A stretch of DNA of 64,000 nt from Planctomycetota bacterium (GCA_029259715.1 JAJDEP010000019.1:248001-312000), one strand, 5' to 3'. Shown: positions 18,919 to 28,267, counted from the first letter of the stretch. The notes: generated by a model not told the origin, from the letters alone. Numbers and translations are program-made.

Positions 18919-19446
18919 ATGCGCCTGCTGTTCAAACTCTTCGCCATCCTCGTGGTGCTCGTGGGCGTCCTCGCCATCGCGGGACTGTTCCTCGACCCGG
19001 CCTGGGAGGTCTCCCGCTCGGTCGTCATCGAGGCGCCCGCCGACGCGATCCACCCGTGGATCGCCGACCTCCGGCGCTGGCCCGCGTGGAGCCCCTTCGA
19101 AGCCGAGGACCCGGACATGGTCAGCGTGCACACGGGCGCCGAGCGCGGCGTCGGGGCCCGCCGCGACTGGACCAGCGAGATCGTCGGCAACGGCTGGATG
19201 GAGATCACCGCCGCCGATCCCGCCCGGGGCGTCTGGTTCGACCTGCAGATGCAGGACATGCCCGCGTTCAAGGGCATCTTCCAGTACGAGCCGGCGGACG
19301 GCGGCACCCGGGTCTCGTGGACCGACCGCGGCGACATGGGCGGCAACGTCATCTTCCGCTGGTTCGGCATCGCCATGGACACCATGCTCGGCCCGAAGTT
19401 CGAGCAGGGCCTGGCCACGCTCAAGCAACAGGTCGAGCAGACCTAG
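18919..19446 (+). CDS. Membrane-anchored SRPBCC (START/polyketide cyclase-like) protein
   Basis: The 175-aa protein has one N-terminal transmembrane segment (LLFKLFAILVVLVGVLAIAG). It is followed by the SRPBCC helix-grip fold: VSRSVVIEAPADAIHPWIADLRRWPAWSPFE at residues 32-62, GWMEITAADPARGVWFDLQM, and a C-terminal helix GPKFEQGLATLKQQVEQ. Such proteins bind hydrophobic ligands in a deep cavity; the ligand is unknown. The ATG at 18919 has CGGAG 8 bases upstream. It ends 8 bp before the convergent ferredoxin gene. Confidence 0.85.
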   Translation: MRLLFKLFAILVVLVGVLAIAGLFLDPAWEVSRSVVIEAPADAIHPWIADLRRWPAWSPFEAEDPDMVSVHTGAERGVGARRDWTSEIVGNGWMEITAADPARGVWFDLQMQDMPAFKGIFQYEPADGGTRVSWTDRGDMGGNVIFRWFGIAMDTMLGPKFEQGLATLKQQVEQT

Positions 19447-19454
19447 CCCACCGG

Positions 19455-19811
19455 TCAGACGGCGTTCTCGGGCTCCACCGGCTCCCAGCCGGCCTTCTTC
19501 TCGCGGGCGTGGATCTCTTCGAGGCCCACGGCGCCCGGCAGGGCGTCCTCCTTGAGCTCCACGTTGGTGCCCAGCGCGACGAGCTCGGTGTTGAGGTCCG
19601 CCCAGTCGGCGTAGTGCGCCGGCAGTTCGTCGCCCGAGTAGATCGCATTGACCGGACACTCGGGCACACACAGCATGCAGTCGATGCAGGTGTCGCCGTC
19701 GATGACCAGCATGGCCGGGTCCTCGACCTTGTAGAAGCACTGCACCGGGCAGACTTCGCAGCAGTCGGTGTAGCGGCAGTCGAGGCAACGGGCGGTGACG
19801 ACGTGGGTCAT
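19455..19811 (-). CDS. fdxA: Seven-iron (3Fe-4S + 4Fe-4S) ferredoxin, FdxA type
   Basis: The 118-aa protein has the FdxA N-terminus: CLDCRYTDCCEVCPVQCF (the spaced Cys set binding the 3Fe-4S cluster and part of the 4Fe-4S cluster), followed by CIDCMLCVPECPVNAI. The C-terminal extension (DELPAHYADWADLNTELV) is characteristic of this class rather than of minimal 2x4Fe ferredoxins. It is a cytosolic low-potential electron carrier. The ATG at 19811 has GGAGAGAACTG upstream. No partner oxidoreductase gene is adjacent. Confidence 0.94.
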   Translation of the reverse strand: MTHVVTARCLDCRYTDCCEVCPVQCFYKVEDPAMLVIDGDTCIDCMLCVPECPVNAIYSGDELPAHYADWADLNTELVALGTNVELKEDALPGAVGLEEIHAREKKAGWEPVEPENAV

Positions 19812-19897
19812 CAGTTCTCTCCAGCGGGTGCGGGCCCTGATCGGCCCCTAGGCATACCAGATGCGGGCGCCTCGACTGAACCCCGTGTCGCGAGCGA

Positions 19898-22800
19898 TCA
19901 GCCCTTCGAGCGGTCCTTGATGCGGTCCTTGTTGAACAGGTAGACGGGGGTGAGCTTGAAGGACTCGCGCAACCGCTTGTAGAGCGGGCGGGCCTCGTCC
20001 TGCTTGCCCTGGGCCCACAGCTCGTCGGCCTGCTTGAGGATCTCCGCTGGGTCGTTGCTCTGACCGGCCTCCCCGCCTGTGCCGGCGCCGTCCCCGCCCC
20101 CCGAGCCGCCGAAGCCGCCGAGCCCGCCGAGCCCGCCGAGCAGCCCGTCGATGGGATTCTGCACCTTGGCCTTGAGCGCCTTCTTGAACAGCTGGGGCAG
20201 GATGTCGTCGAGGTGGACGTTGGGGTCGCTGGCGAAGCCCGTCACCGCCAGCTCGATGCGCTCGCCCTTGAGGTCCTTGAGCTTGTCGTGACGCTCGATG
20301 AGTTTGTCGGTGATGGGCAGGTCCCACAGCATGTCGAGGCTCTGGTCGAAGCCCACCGACCCGGTCCAGTTCGTCTCGTGCCCGTCGATGTTCCACATCC
20401 ACGGTTCGGCGTAGCGCAGCCGTTCGTTCTCCACCCGCAGGCGGATGGGCTGGATGTTGACGGCGCGCGTGTTGCCCAACCCGAGCTTGGCGAGCATCTC
20501 CGACTGCAGCGGCGACGCGGCCAGCAGGCCATTGCTCACCGACAGGGTGATGTCGCCCTTGAGCGGCTTCAGCGGCAAGGCAGCGAGCCGCGCGCCCATG
20601 TCCGCGCCCGGCGCACCGTGCACCAATTCCCTCAGCAGCGTCGAGACCACGGGGGCCGCGTACTCCAGCTGCACCGAGGTGTTGACCGTGCCTTCGAACA
20701 GCCCGCCTTGCGTGTCGGCGGGATTGGCGAAGAGCGGGTGCACGGACGCCAGCAGGCTGCCGAGTTCCTGGGTCACGCCGATGTCCTTCAGGTCGAGCAC
20801 CAGGGTGGTGACCGCGTCGCTGCGGTCGCGGGCATCGAGTCCCATGCGCAGCGTGGCCGTGCCCTGATTGACCGCCCAGTCGCCGGCCAGGGAGGCCAGT
20901 CCGTCGACCATCTCCAGGCCGAAGCCGCCAACGATGTCGAAGCCCAGGACCTTGAGCCGGCCCACGCCCCCGTTCACGTCGACGCGGGCTGTCTGCAGGG
21001 CCGAGAGCGGGTCGGCCAGCGAGACGTCGCCGTCGAGGGCGAGCTTCAATTGCTCGGGCTCGCTGCCGGTCCACGGCACCGGGACGAGGTCGCCCAACAA
21101 GGCGGCGACCTGATCGGGGATGAAGGTGAAGTCGCCGCGGATGCCCTCGGCGCGCAGCGAGTCGCCGCTCTCCGAGAAGACCAGGGCCCCGGTGAGCCCG
21201 CCGTTGAGGAAGTCCGACGCGACGTCTGCCTTGCGCAGGTCGACCCGCGGCGGGCCCAGCGAGAGGTCGGCCCGCAACGCGGAGGCGAGCGTGCCGTCGT
21301 TGATGTCGAAGGTGCCCGTGAGGGCGCCGGCGCTGTCCTCGAAGGCCAGGTTCACGTCGCCGGTGATGCCCATGCCTTCCACCGTGAGCCGTCCCAGACC
21401 GGCCGCGACGTTGATGCGCGCGCCGTCCAGTGCCGCCAGGCCCTCGCCGCCGCCCAGCCGACCGTTCACGGCCAGCGTCATGCGTTGCTCGTCGGCGCCG
21501 GACCAGCCGAAGGGCAGCAGGCCGCCCAGCAGCGCCCCGAGCGCGTCGGGCAGGTAGGTGAACTCGCCCGCAATGCCGTCGGCGATCACCGCCCCGTCGT
21601 CCGCGAGGGCCAGGTCGCCCGACAGCCCGCCCCGCAGCAGTGACGAGGTCACGTCCAGCTTGGCCAGCGAGACCGTCATGGGTTGCAGCGTGATGGCTGA
21701 AACCAGGTCGAGTCGCAGCCGGGGGTCGTCGATGACCAGCGGCGCGCCGCCGTCCCGCGCGGGCAACACCGCGTGCAGCGCCTCGATGTTCGTGTGTCCG
21801 GCGACCTTCCACGCCGCGGCGCCGCCGCCGGTCACCGTGAACACGCCGTCGAGTTGGCCCGACGCCGTCGCGTCGGGCAGCGCGACGAAGTTCCCGACCT
21901 CGGCCATCAGCCGCTCCAGCCGACCGTTGAGCGTCAGCTGCAGGTTGGCGGTGGGCTGCGCGAGCAGGCGCGCCTTGCCCGTCACCGAGGCGCTCACGGA
22001 TTCACTGCGATACTCGAGCGAACGCAGCTCGAGGTCCTCGGGTCCGGTCAGGCCGAGGTTGAACACGACCTGCAGATCACGCTGCACGATGGGCGCGTCG
22101 GGACGGTCGGGCAGGACCACCTCCACCACGTTGCTGGTGAGGATGCCCTGGGTGCGATAGGCGCCGGGGTCGCTGGCCAGCATGGCCCGCCCGGTGAGCG
22201 GCTCGCCTCCCAGGGTCAGGCCCCCGAGCAGCGCGCCGTAGGCTGTGTTGATCTGTCGTGGGGCGAGGTGCACCTGCATGTCGAGCTGACCGCCGCCGTC
22301 GGCGCCGACCCGCTCGGGATCGAGGTGCACCAAGCCTCCGCCGGCGAGGTGCACGCCCGGCGCGGTGAACGAGAGCGTGTCGACGTGCACGGCGGCCGCT
22401 GCCGGGTCGTACCGCACTCCGTATTCGCTCTCGACCACATCGACGTCGAGCGGTCCGGAGCCGACCCCGTCGACCCGCACGCCCTGCGCCTCGAGCCGCC
22501 CCGTCAGCGACACCCCCGCGCCCGCGGGGGCGAAGGTCCCCGAGGCCTGCAAGTCCTGCAGGGTGGCGGAGAGACCCGCCCCGTCGTCGAAGGCGAGCCC
22601 GGCCACGGTCACCTTGGCCGTAGCCGAGGGCGAGCCCTGCTCGGCACGCCCGGTCACCGCCAGGTCCACGCTGCCGCCGAGCTGCATGGCGCCCAGGTCG
22701 AGGAAGGTCGAGAGCGCCTGGTGCAGCGCATCGAGGTCGGCCTTCACCGTGAAGTTCGAAGGCTCGAGGACCAGGCTGTCGAGGGCGACGGTCCCGCCGT

Positions 22801-24226
22801 CCCGCGGCAGACCCGACACGGCCAGGCGGCCTTCGGCGTTGAGCGGCCCGGCCTGCAGTCGCAGCCGCTCCACGGCAGCGCGTCCGGCGTTGTCGAGATC
22901 GGCGGTGAGCCCCAAGGTCATGCTGCGCATGTCGTCGGGCACGAGGTTGGTGCCGCTGGCATCGCGCGCCTGGAAACCCGAGATGTCGATGTCGGCCACG
23001 ACACCGCCCCCAGAGAACGCGCCCGCGCCGAACCCCAGGCGCACGTCGGCGCCCACGTCGAGCTCCCCGTCGAAGGCCAGGTCGGCCTGGAGCGGCAACC
23101 AGGGCCGCGCCAACTCGAGCAGCTCTCCCAGGCGCCCCTTCAATTCCACATGGGCCCCGACGTCGTCGGGCCCGGCGCCGGCCTGACCGGCAGCGGCTGC
23201 GCCGTATCCCGGGCCGCCCACCACCGAAAGATTCAGGGCGTTCCCGGCCTTCAGGTCGAGGCGCTGTGTGCCCAGCCCGTCGAGGCCGCCGCCGCCCTCG
23301 GTGCTCAGCACCACGTCGGGAACGGCCAGTCGCCCCGGGCCCACCAGCGGCCCCGAGACCGTCACGCCGGAGAGGGCCAGCTTGCTGTTGCCCTGGAAGC
23401 TGAAGGTCGCCGGGTCGAGCACGTACTCGCCGTTGCCGGCCAGGGTGCCGGTGAGGTCGTCGATGTCGGCGAACGCGGCCGCCGCCGGCAGCAGGCTGCC
23501 GAGCAACACGTCGTTGATGACGTAGTCGAGCGTGGCCGAGGCGAGGCCGGACTTCGGCGTCGCGCCCAGATCGATGGAGCCGCTCACGCTCACGGATCCG
23601 CCCGGGCCTCCGGGCCCGTGCACCGCTGCCGTCAGCGAGAACGGGACGGCGTCGGTGAGCGCGGTGACGTTGCTCTTCACGGCGATGTCGCGGATCTCGG
23701 TGACCCCGTTCTTGCCGTGGACGAGCAGCTTGCCGCCGGAGACGTCGAGGTTCAGCCGTGCCGTGGGCCAGCTCGAAGCGGAGGTCTCATCGTCGTCATC
23801 GTCCTCGTCGTCGTCATCATCGTCGGAACGGGACTTGAGGATCGAGTCGAGGTTGAGTCGACCGTCGGTCTCCTTGTGGACGTGCACTTCGAAGCCGCGC
23901 ACCACGGTGTCCACGTTGTAGGTCCCGCGCAGGGCCGCCATGCCCGCGACGGCGATGTCGACGGTGCCCACCCGGGCGAAGGTCCGCTGCGCGCGGTCGG
24001 TGATGACGAGTCCGGCCAGGTGCACGTCCGGCCCGTGGGACAGCGACAGCTCGCCGACCTCGATGGTGGCGTCGAGGTGCTCCTCGAGCCCGCTCACCAG
24101 CGCGCTGCGGGCGAAGGGTGAGGCGAGGGACGGCCCGGCCGCCACCACGACGCCGATCAGGACGAGCCCGCCCACGAGGATCAGGGGCCAACGGCGGCGG
24201 CGGGGTGACGCAGGGGACTCGGACAT
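19898..24226 (-). CDS. Very large AsmA/TamB-like envelope protein
   Basis: The 1442-aa protein has a basic N-terminus (PRRRRWPL) and one transmembrane anchor (about residues 14-36). It is followed by an AsmA-type start (VSGLEEHLDATIEVGELSLSHGPDVHLAGLVITD) and a long series of beta-rich repeats such as GRLAVSGLPRDGG, VTGRAEQG, LTGTLAGNGEYVLD and AGEFTYLPDALGALLGGLLPF. The last phrase recurs almost unchanged later as RGDFTFIPDQVAALLGDLVPV. This predicts a long periplasmic beta-groove of the kind that moves lipids to the outer membrane. An acidic run (11 Asp plus Glu) lies near 135-147. The C-terminus has a Gly-rich linker and a short TPR-like helical tail (AEILKQADELWAQGKQDEARPLYKRLRESF). It is about twice the E. 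coli AsmA length. The single-gene unit is divergent from mqnA. Confidence 0.8.
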   Translation of the reverse strand: MSESPASPRRRRWPLILVGGLVLIGVVVAAGPSLASPFARSALVSGLEEHLDATIEVGELSLSHGPDVHLAGLVITDRAQRTFARVGTVDIAVAGMAALRGTYNVDTVVRGFEVHVHKETDGRLNLDSILKSRSDDDDDDEDDDDDETSASSWPTARLNLDVSGGKLLVHGKNGVTEIRDIAVKSNVTALTDAVPFSLTAAVHGPGGPGGSVSVSGSIDLGATPKSGLASATLDYVINDVLLGSLLPAAAAFADIDDLTGTLAGNGEYVLDPATFSFQGNSKLALSGVTVSGPLVGPGRLAVPDVVLSTEGGGGLDGLGTQRLDLKAGNALNLSVVGGPGYGAAAAGQAGAGPDDVGAHVELKGRLGELLELARPWLPLQADLAFDGELDVGADVRLGFGAGAFSGGGVVADIDISGFQARDASGTNLVPDDMRSMTLGLTADLDNAGRAAVERLRLQAGPLNAEGRLAVSGLPRDGGTVALDSLVLEPSNFTVKADLDALHQALSTFLDLGAMQLGGSVDLAVTGRAEQGSPSATAKVTVAGLAFDDGAGLSATLQDLQASGTFAPAGAGVSLTGRLEAQGVRVDGVGSGPLDVDVVESEYGVRYDPAAAAVHVDTLSFTAPGVHLAGGGLVHLDPERVGADGGGQLDMQVHLAPRQINTAYGALLGGLTLGGEPLTGRAMLASDPGAYRTQGILTSNVVEVVLPDRPDAPIVQRDLQVVFNLGLTGPEDLELRSLEYRSESVSASVTGKARLLAQPTANLQLTLNGRLERLMAEVGNFVALPDATASGQLDGVFTVTGGGAAAWKVAGHTNIEALHAVLPARDGGAPLVIDDPRLRLDLVSAITLQPMTVSLAKLDVTSSLLRGGLSGDLALADDGAVIADGIAGEFTYLPDALGALLGGLLPFGWSGADEQRMTLAVNGRLGGGEGLAALDGARINVAAGLGRLTVEGMGITGDVNLAFEDSAGALTGTFDINDGTLASALRADLSLGPPRVDLRKADVASDFLNGGLTGALVFSESGDSLRAEGIRGDFTFIPDQVAALLGDLVPVPWTGSEPEQLKLALDGDVSLADPLSALQTARVDVNGGVGRLKVLGFDIVGGFGLEMVDGLASLAGDWAVNQGTATLRMGLDARDRSDAVTTLVLDLKDIGVTQELGSLLASVHPLFANPADTQGGLFEGTVNTSVQLEYAAPVVSTLLRELVHGAPGADMGARLAALPLKPLKGDITLSVSNGLLAASPLQSEMLAKLGLGNTRAVNIQPIRLRVENERLRYAEPWMWNIDGHETNWTGSVGFDQSLDMLWDLPITDKLIERHDKLKDLKGERIELAVTGFASDPNVHLDDILPQLFKKALKAKVQNPIDGLLGGLGGLGGFGGSGGGDGAGTGGEAGQSNDPAEILKQADELWAQGKQDEARPLYKRLRESFKLTPVYLFNKDRIKDRSKG
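23787..23825. repeat. Imperfect GAC/GAT trinucleotide tract coding an Asp run
   Basis: Thirteen consecutive codons on the minus strand are nearly all GAC or GAT, encoding the acidic run in the AsmA-like protein. A similar tract occurs in clpP at 36171-36209. Such tracts can change length by slippage, though codon mixing here reduces that. Confidence 0.7.
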
Positions 24227-24333
24227 CGCTCGGTCTCTCGGGGCGATGGCGATGTTACCCCACGTCTCGGTCTCGCCGCCCGCAACCGCTACGCTGGGGG
24301 ATCCCGCACCTCGCGCCCCCGGAGACCGGCCTC

Positions 24334-25113
24334 ATGCGGCTCGGCACCGTGCCCTACCTCAACGCCCAACCGCTCATCGAAGGCCTCGCGGAGCGTCCCG
24401 ACGTCACCCTCGAGACCGACGTCCCGGCGCGCCTGGCTGCCCGCTTGCGGGACGGCGAATTCGATGCCGCACTGGTGTCGGCGGTCGAACTCTTCCGGGA
24501 CCCGCCGCTGAGCTGGGTGCCGGGCATCGGCATCGCCAGTCACGGCCCGGTGCGGAGCATCCGGCTCTACCTGCGCACGGCACCCGAGGCCATCAAGACC
24601 GTGGCCCTCGACACCTCGAGCCTCTCGGCCGCGGCCATGACCCGCGTGTGCCTGGCCGAGTTCCTGCAGCTCCCGTCGGTGGAGCTCATCGCCAGCGATC
24701 CCGACGAACCCCTCGAGGCCGTCGACGCCGACGCCATCCTGCGCATCGGCGACCGGGCCCTGCAGATCGACCCCGGCCACCGCAGCGTCATCGACCTCGG
24801 CGAGCTGTGGACCGAGGAGACGGGCCGGCCCTTCGTCTACGCGCTGTGGCTGGTGCCGCCCGGCACCCCCGCCGAGCCCCTGACCTCCACCCTGCTCGGC
24901 GCCTGCGAGAGCGGTTGGAATCGTCGCGCGACGCTGGGCCGGCACTTCGCCCTGCGCCACGCCCTGCGGCCCGAACTGTGCGTCGAGTACCTGCTGCGGT
25001 CGATCCACCACGAGATCGACGACGAGGCCCTCGAGGGTCTCGCCCTGTTCGGACGGCTGGCCCACAAGCACGGCCTCGTCGACCGGCCGGAGCTGCCGCC
25101 GCCGCTGGCGTAA
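24334..25113 (+). CDS. mqnA: Chorismate dehydratase, futalosine menaquinone pathway
   Basis: The 259-aa cytosolic enzyme dehydrates chorismate to 3-[(1-carboxyvinyl)oxy]benzoate, the first committed step of the futalosine route to menaquinone. The periplasmic-binding-protein-like fold and MqnA signatures are clear: LGTVPYLNAQPLIEGL at the start, GEFDAALVSAVELFR, SVELIASDPDEP, ADAILRIGDRAL and IDLGELWTEETGRPFVYALW. The ATG at 24334 has CCGGAG upstream. Other mqn genes are not in the window, so the pathway is dispersed. It is followed after 86 bp by the topoisomerase VI operon on the same strand. Confidence 0.95.
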   Translation: MRLGTVPYLNAQPLIEGLAERPDVTLETDVPARLAARLRDGEFDAALVSAVELFRDPPLSWVPGIGIASHGPVRSIRLYLRTAPEAIKTVALDTSSLSAAAMTRVCLAEFLQLPSVELIASDPDEPLEAVDADAILRIGDRALQIDPGHRSVIDLGELWTEETGRPFVYALWLVPPGTPAEPLTSTLLGACESGWNRRATLGRHFALRHALRPELCVEYLLRSIHHEIDDEALEGLALFGRLAHKHGLVDRPELPPPLA

Positions 25114-25154
25114 CGGGCGCCTTGCGCGGTCGTCACGAGGGCCCGTGGGCGCGC

Positions 25155-25181
25155 TTGAACGCCGGTTGGGCCACATATACG
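25155..25181 (+). promoter_or_regulatory. Candidate promoter of the topoisomerase VI operon
   Basis: TTGAAC at 25155-25160 precedes an AT-rich island ATATAC (TATACG at 25176-25181, spacer 15 bases). The island is conspicuous in this GC-rich sequence and lies 19 bp before the top6B ATG. The spacer is short for sigma70. Confidence 0.4.
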
Positions 25182-25199
25182 TTTGGACCATGAGGTCGC

Positions 25200-27050
25200 A
25201 TGCCTAGCCAGAGATCGCTCTTCTCCGAAGCGTCCGGCGGGGCAGAAGCCACCGGCAGCGCGACGGCGAAGGGCGGCCGCGCCGCGACCGGCGAGGCCGG
25301 CGCCCAGCCCCAGGCGGGATCGGGGAGCAAGGCGGATTCGAAGGCCACGGCGGGCTCGAAGAACCGGGCCGGCTCGAAGGGCAAGTCGACGCACGCGGCC
25401 CGGGCCCAGAGCGCCGCGGGCGGCGCCACGTCGACGCGAGGCCGCGCCACGACCGCGCGCGGGAAGGCCAAGTCCCGCCGCGCGAAAGGCAACACAAAGG
25501 CCCACGAGATGGCCGCCCTGGCCCGCGAGATCTCCCTCAGCGAGTTCTTCGCGACGAACCGCCACCTGCTCGGCTTCGACTCCAAGCGCAAGGCGCTGCT
25601 GACCACGGTGAAGGAGGCCGTCGACAACGCCCTCGACGCCTGCGAGGAGGCCGACATCCTGCCGGTCATCGAGATCGGCATCGAGGTGGTCAAGAACAAG
25701 GAAGACCGCTATCGCGTGTCGGTCTCCGACTACGGACCGGGCATCGTCAACGAGCAGATCGACCTGGTCTTCGCCAAGCTGCTCTACGGCAGCAAGTTCC
25801 ACCGCCTGCGCCAGAGCCGCGGGCAACAGGGCATCGGCATCTCGGCCGCGGGCATGTACGGGCAGATGACCACGGGCATGCCCACCATCATCCGCTCGCG
25901 CATCGGCCGCAAGCACGACGCCCACGAGCTCGCCGTGCGCATCGACACGATCAAGAACAAGCCCGTGCGCAGCCGCGAGAAGGTCTTCGAGTGGGACCGC
26001 GACCACGGCACCGAGGTCGTCATCGAGCTCGAGGGCAAGTACCACAAGGGACGCGGCAGCGTTGACGAGTACATCGCCCAGACGGCCATCGCGAACCCCC
26101 ACGTCGAGATCCACTACTGGCCGCCGGGCGTCGACCAACCCGTCATCTACGAGCGCGCCACCAAGGCGCTGCCCGTGGCGCCCAAGGAGATCAAGCCGCA
26201 CCCGTACGGCGTCGAGCTCGGCAACCTGATGAAGATGATGAAGTCGACCAAGAGCTCGAAGCTCTCGAGCTTCCTGCAGGCCGACTTCAGCCGCGTCTCC
26301 GCCAAGGTGGCCCGCGAGATCTGCGAGCGAGCGGGGGTCGATCCCGGCGCCCGCGTGCGCTCCCTCGAACACAAGTCGGCCGAAGCGATCCACGACGCGA
26401 TCGCGAAGGTGAAGATCATGAACCCGCCGACCAACTGCCTGTCCCCCATCGGCGAGGACCTGATCCGCAAGGGGCTGCAGAAGGAGATCGGCGAGGCCGA
26501 GTTCTTCGTGAGCCGCACGCGGCCGCCGTCGGTCTACCGCGGCAACCCCTTCCAGGTGGAGGTGGGCGTGGCCCTCGGCGGCGACCTCAACGCCGACGAC
26601 CCGGTGCGGCTGATGCGCTTCGCCAACCGGGTGCCGCTGCAACACCAGCCCGGCGCGTGCGCCGTGACCAAGTCGGTCACCGGCGTCGACTGGAAGGCGT
26701 ACGGACTGCAGCAACCGCGCGGGTCGATGCCCGTCGGCCCGGTGATCATGATGGTGCACATCGCCTCGGCCTGGGTGCCCTTCACCTCCGAGTCCAAGGA
26801 GGCCGTGGCCAGCTACCCCGAGATCCTGAAAGAGCTGAAGCTGGCCCTGCAGGAGTGCGGCCGGCAGATGCAGAAGTTCCTGCGTCGTCGGAAACGTGTC
26901 GCCGACGAGATGAAGAAGCGCGACTACATCAACCGCTACCTGCCCCACATCGGCCAGGCCCTGCACGACATCCTCGAGCTCGACGACAAGCAGACCGACC
27001 GTGTCGTGGCCGACCTGCGCGAGACCCTCGAGAAGAGCCGCAAGCTGTGA
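25200..27050 (+). CDS. top6B: DNA topoisomerase VI subunit B (GHKL ATPase)
   Basis: The 616-aa ATPase subunit of type IIB topoisomerase clamps on DNA and drives strand passage to decatenate and relax DNA. Residues 1-100 are a low-complexity Gly/Ala/Ser/Lys/Arg extension (GSKADSKATAGSKNRAGSK-type repeats) absent from archaeal enzymes as I know them. The GHKL domain follows: KEAVDNALDACEEADI (Asn143 box), VSDYGPGI (Asp177), and GQQGIGISAAGMYGQMT. The transducer has NPPTNCLSPIGE, then RTRPPSVYRGNPFQVEVG and RFANRVPLQHQPGACAVT. The ATG at 25200 has GAGG 5 bases upstream; an ATG at 25190 gives only five codons. The stop overlaps the subunit A GTG. Topo VI is mainly archaeal, so ancient transfer is likely. 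Confidence 0.96.
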   Translation: MPSQRSLFSEASGGAEATGSATAKGGRAATGEAGAQPQAGSGSKADSKATAGSKNRAGSKGKSTHAARAQSAAGGATSTRGRATTARGKAKSRRAKGNTKAHEMAALAREISLSEFFATNRHLLGFDSKRKALLTTVKEAVDNALDACEEADILPVIEIGIEVVKNKEDRYRVSVSDYGPGIVNEQIDLVFAKLLYGSKFHRLRQSRGQQGIGISAAGMYGQMTTGMPTIIRSRIGRKHDAHELAVRIDTIKNKPVRSREKVFEWDRDHGTEVVIELEGKYHKGRGSVDEYIAQTAIANPHVEIHYWPPGVDQPVIYERATKALPVAPKEIKPHPYGVELGNLMKMMKSTKSSKLSSFLQADFSRVSAKVAREICERAGVDPGARVRSLEHKSAEAIHDAIAKVKIMNPPTNCLSPIGEDLIRKGLQKEIGEAEFFVSRTRPPSVYRGNPFQVEVGVALGGDLNADDPVRLMRFANRVPLQHQPGACAVTKSVTGVDWKAYGLQQPRGSMPVGPVIMMVHIASAWVPFTSESKEAVASYPEILKELKLALQECGRQMQKFLRRRKRVADEMKKRDYINRYLPHIGQALHDILELDDKQTDRVVADLRETLEKSRKL

Positions 27051-28267
27051 GCCCCGCCCGCAAGACGCCCCGCAAGGCCGCCCCGAAGGCGTCGCCCAAG
27101 AAGGCCTCCCGCAAGGCGCCCTCACGGGGGAAGGCGACCAAGAAGCCGGCGCGCAAGACCGTCACCGACGCCACCGACAAGCACACCATCGGGTGCATCG
27201 ACGACACGGCCAAACAGGTCTACCGCAAGATCATCAAGAAGTCCTACCCCGAGCTGACCACGCCGGTGCGCGCGCTCAGCAACGTGCACTACGACCCCAA
27301 GGTCGGCTACCTGGCCATCGGCAAGGCGGTCAAGAAGCGCACGCTCACCGTGGGCACGGTCAAGTCCTTCGCGCAGACGCTCAAGATGATGCACCTGTCG
27401 AAGGAGATGATCGCCGAGGACACCTTCGCCACGAAGCGGGAGGCCTACTACGTCTCCAAGAACTGGGACGACGCCAAGTTCAACGAGCAGACCGAGTCGG
27501 ACACGGTCATGGACGACGTGGAGGCCATGTTCGCCCTGCACGGCGTGTCCCGCGAGCAGCTGCGCTTCTACCCCGAGGACCACGGCGGCGCGGTGGCGGG
27601 CAACCTGGTGGTCATCGACCGCGACCCGGTGAGCGGCCAGCCCATCCGCATCGACTGCACCAAGTTCGGCACGGGCGCCTACACCATCCCCCACTCGGTG
27701 GAACATCTGCAGTTCGAGACCAAGGCCAAGTTCGTGCTGGCCATCGAGACGGGCGGCATGTTCCAGCGCCTGCAGGCCCACGGTTTCTGGGACACGGCCA
27801 ACTGCATCATCGTGTCCATGAGCGGCGTGCCCACCCGGGCCACGCGGCGCTTCGTGCGGCGGCTCTCCGAGGCCCAGAAGATTCCGGTCTACGCCTTCGT
27901 CGACTGCGACCCCTACGGCATCAGCAACATCTACCGCACGCTGAAGGTGGGCTCGGGCAACACCGCTCACCTGAACCGCTTCTTCTGCGTGCCCAAGGCC
28001 AGCTTCCTCGGCGTGACGCCCACCGACATCGAGGAGTACGACCTGCCCACGCACAAGCTGCTCGACGTCGACGTCAAGCGGGCCAAGGACGCCCTCAAGA
28101 ACGACCCGTTCTTCCAGCAGTCCAAGCCGTGGCGCAAGGCCATCGAGAAGCTGGTCAAGATGGGCGTGCGCGCCGAGCAGCAGGCCCTGGCCAAGTGGGG
28201 CCTCAACTACGTCATCGACGAGTACCTGCCGGCCAAGTTGAAGAACACCAAGGCGTTCCTGCCTTAG
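27047..28267 (+). CDS. top6A: DNA topoisomerase VI subunit A (Spo11-like)
   Basis: The 406-aa DNA-cleaving subunit is a homologue of the meiotic Spo11. Residues 1-40 are a histone-H1-like Lys/Ala/Pro tail (KKASRKAPSRGKATKKPARK). The winged-helix 5Y-CAP domain carries the catalytic tyrosine in TKREAYYVSKNW (Tyr134/Tyr135). The Toprim domain is marked by KFVLAIETGGMFQRL (Glu) and VYAFVDCDPYGISNIY (DxDxxG, Mg2+ ligands). The GTG at 27047 forms a GTGA overlap with the top6B stop, fixing both start and operon structure. The 3' end is followed by 180 bp without a gene before the secreted beta-propeller protein gene. Confidence 0.96.
   Translation: MSPARKTPRKAAPKASPKKASRKAPSRGKATKKPARKTVTDATDKHTIGCIDDTAKQVYRKIIKKSYPELTTPVRALSNVHYDPKVGYLAIGKAVKKRTLTVGTVKSFAQTLKMMHLSKEMIAEDTFATKREAYYVSKNWDDAKFNEQTESDTVMDDVEAMFALHGVSREQLRFYPEDHGGAVAGNLVVIDRDPVSGQPIRIDCTKFGTGAYTIPHSVEHLQFETKAKFVLAIETGGMFQRLQAHGFWDTANCIIVSMSGVPTRATRRFVRRLSEAQKIPVYAFVDCDPYGISNIYRTLKVGSGNTAHLNRFFCVPKASFLGVTPTDIEEYDLPTHKLLDVDVKRAKDALKNDPFFQQSKPWRKAIEKLVKMGVRAEQQALAKWGLNYVIDEYLPAKLKNTKAFLP

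Noticed and set aside
20213-24121. Long plus-strand open frames of 476 and 782 codons opposite the AsmA-like gene
   Set aside because: They have no recognisable domains and an Arg/His/Gln/Gly-skewed composition typical of antisense frames in GC-rich genes; the minus-strand gene has clear signal anchor and repeats.
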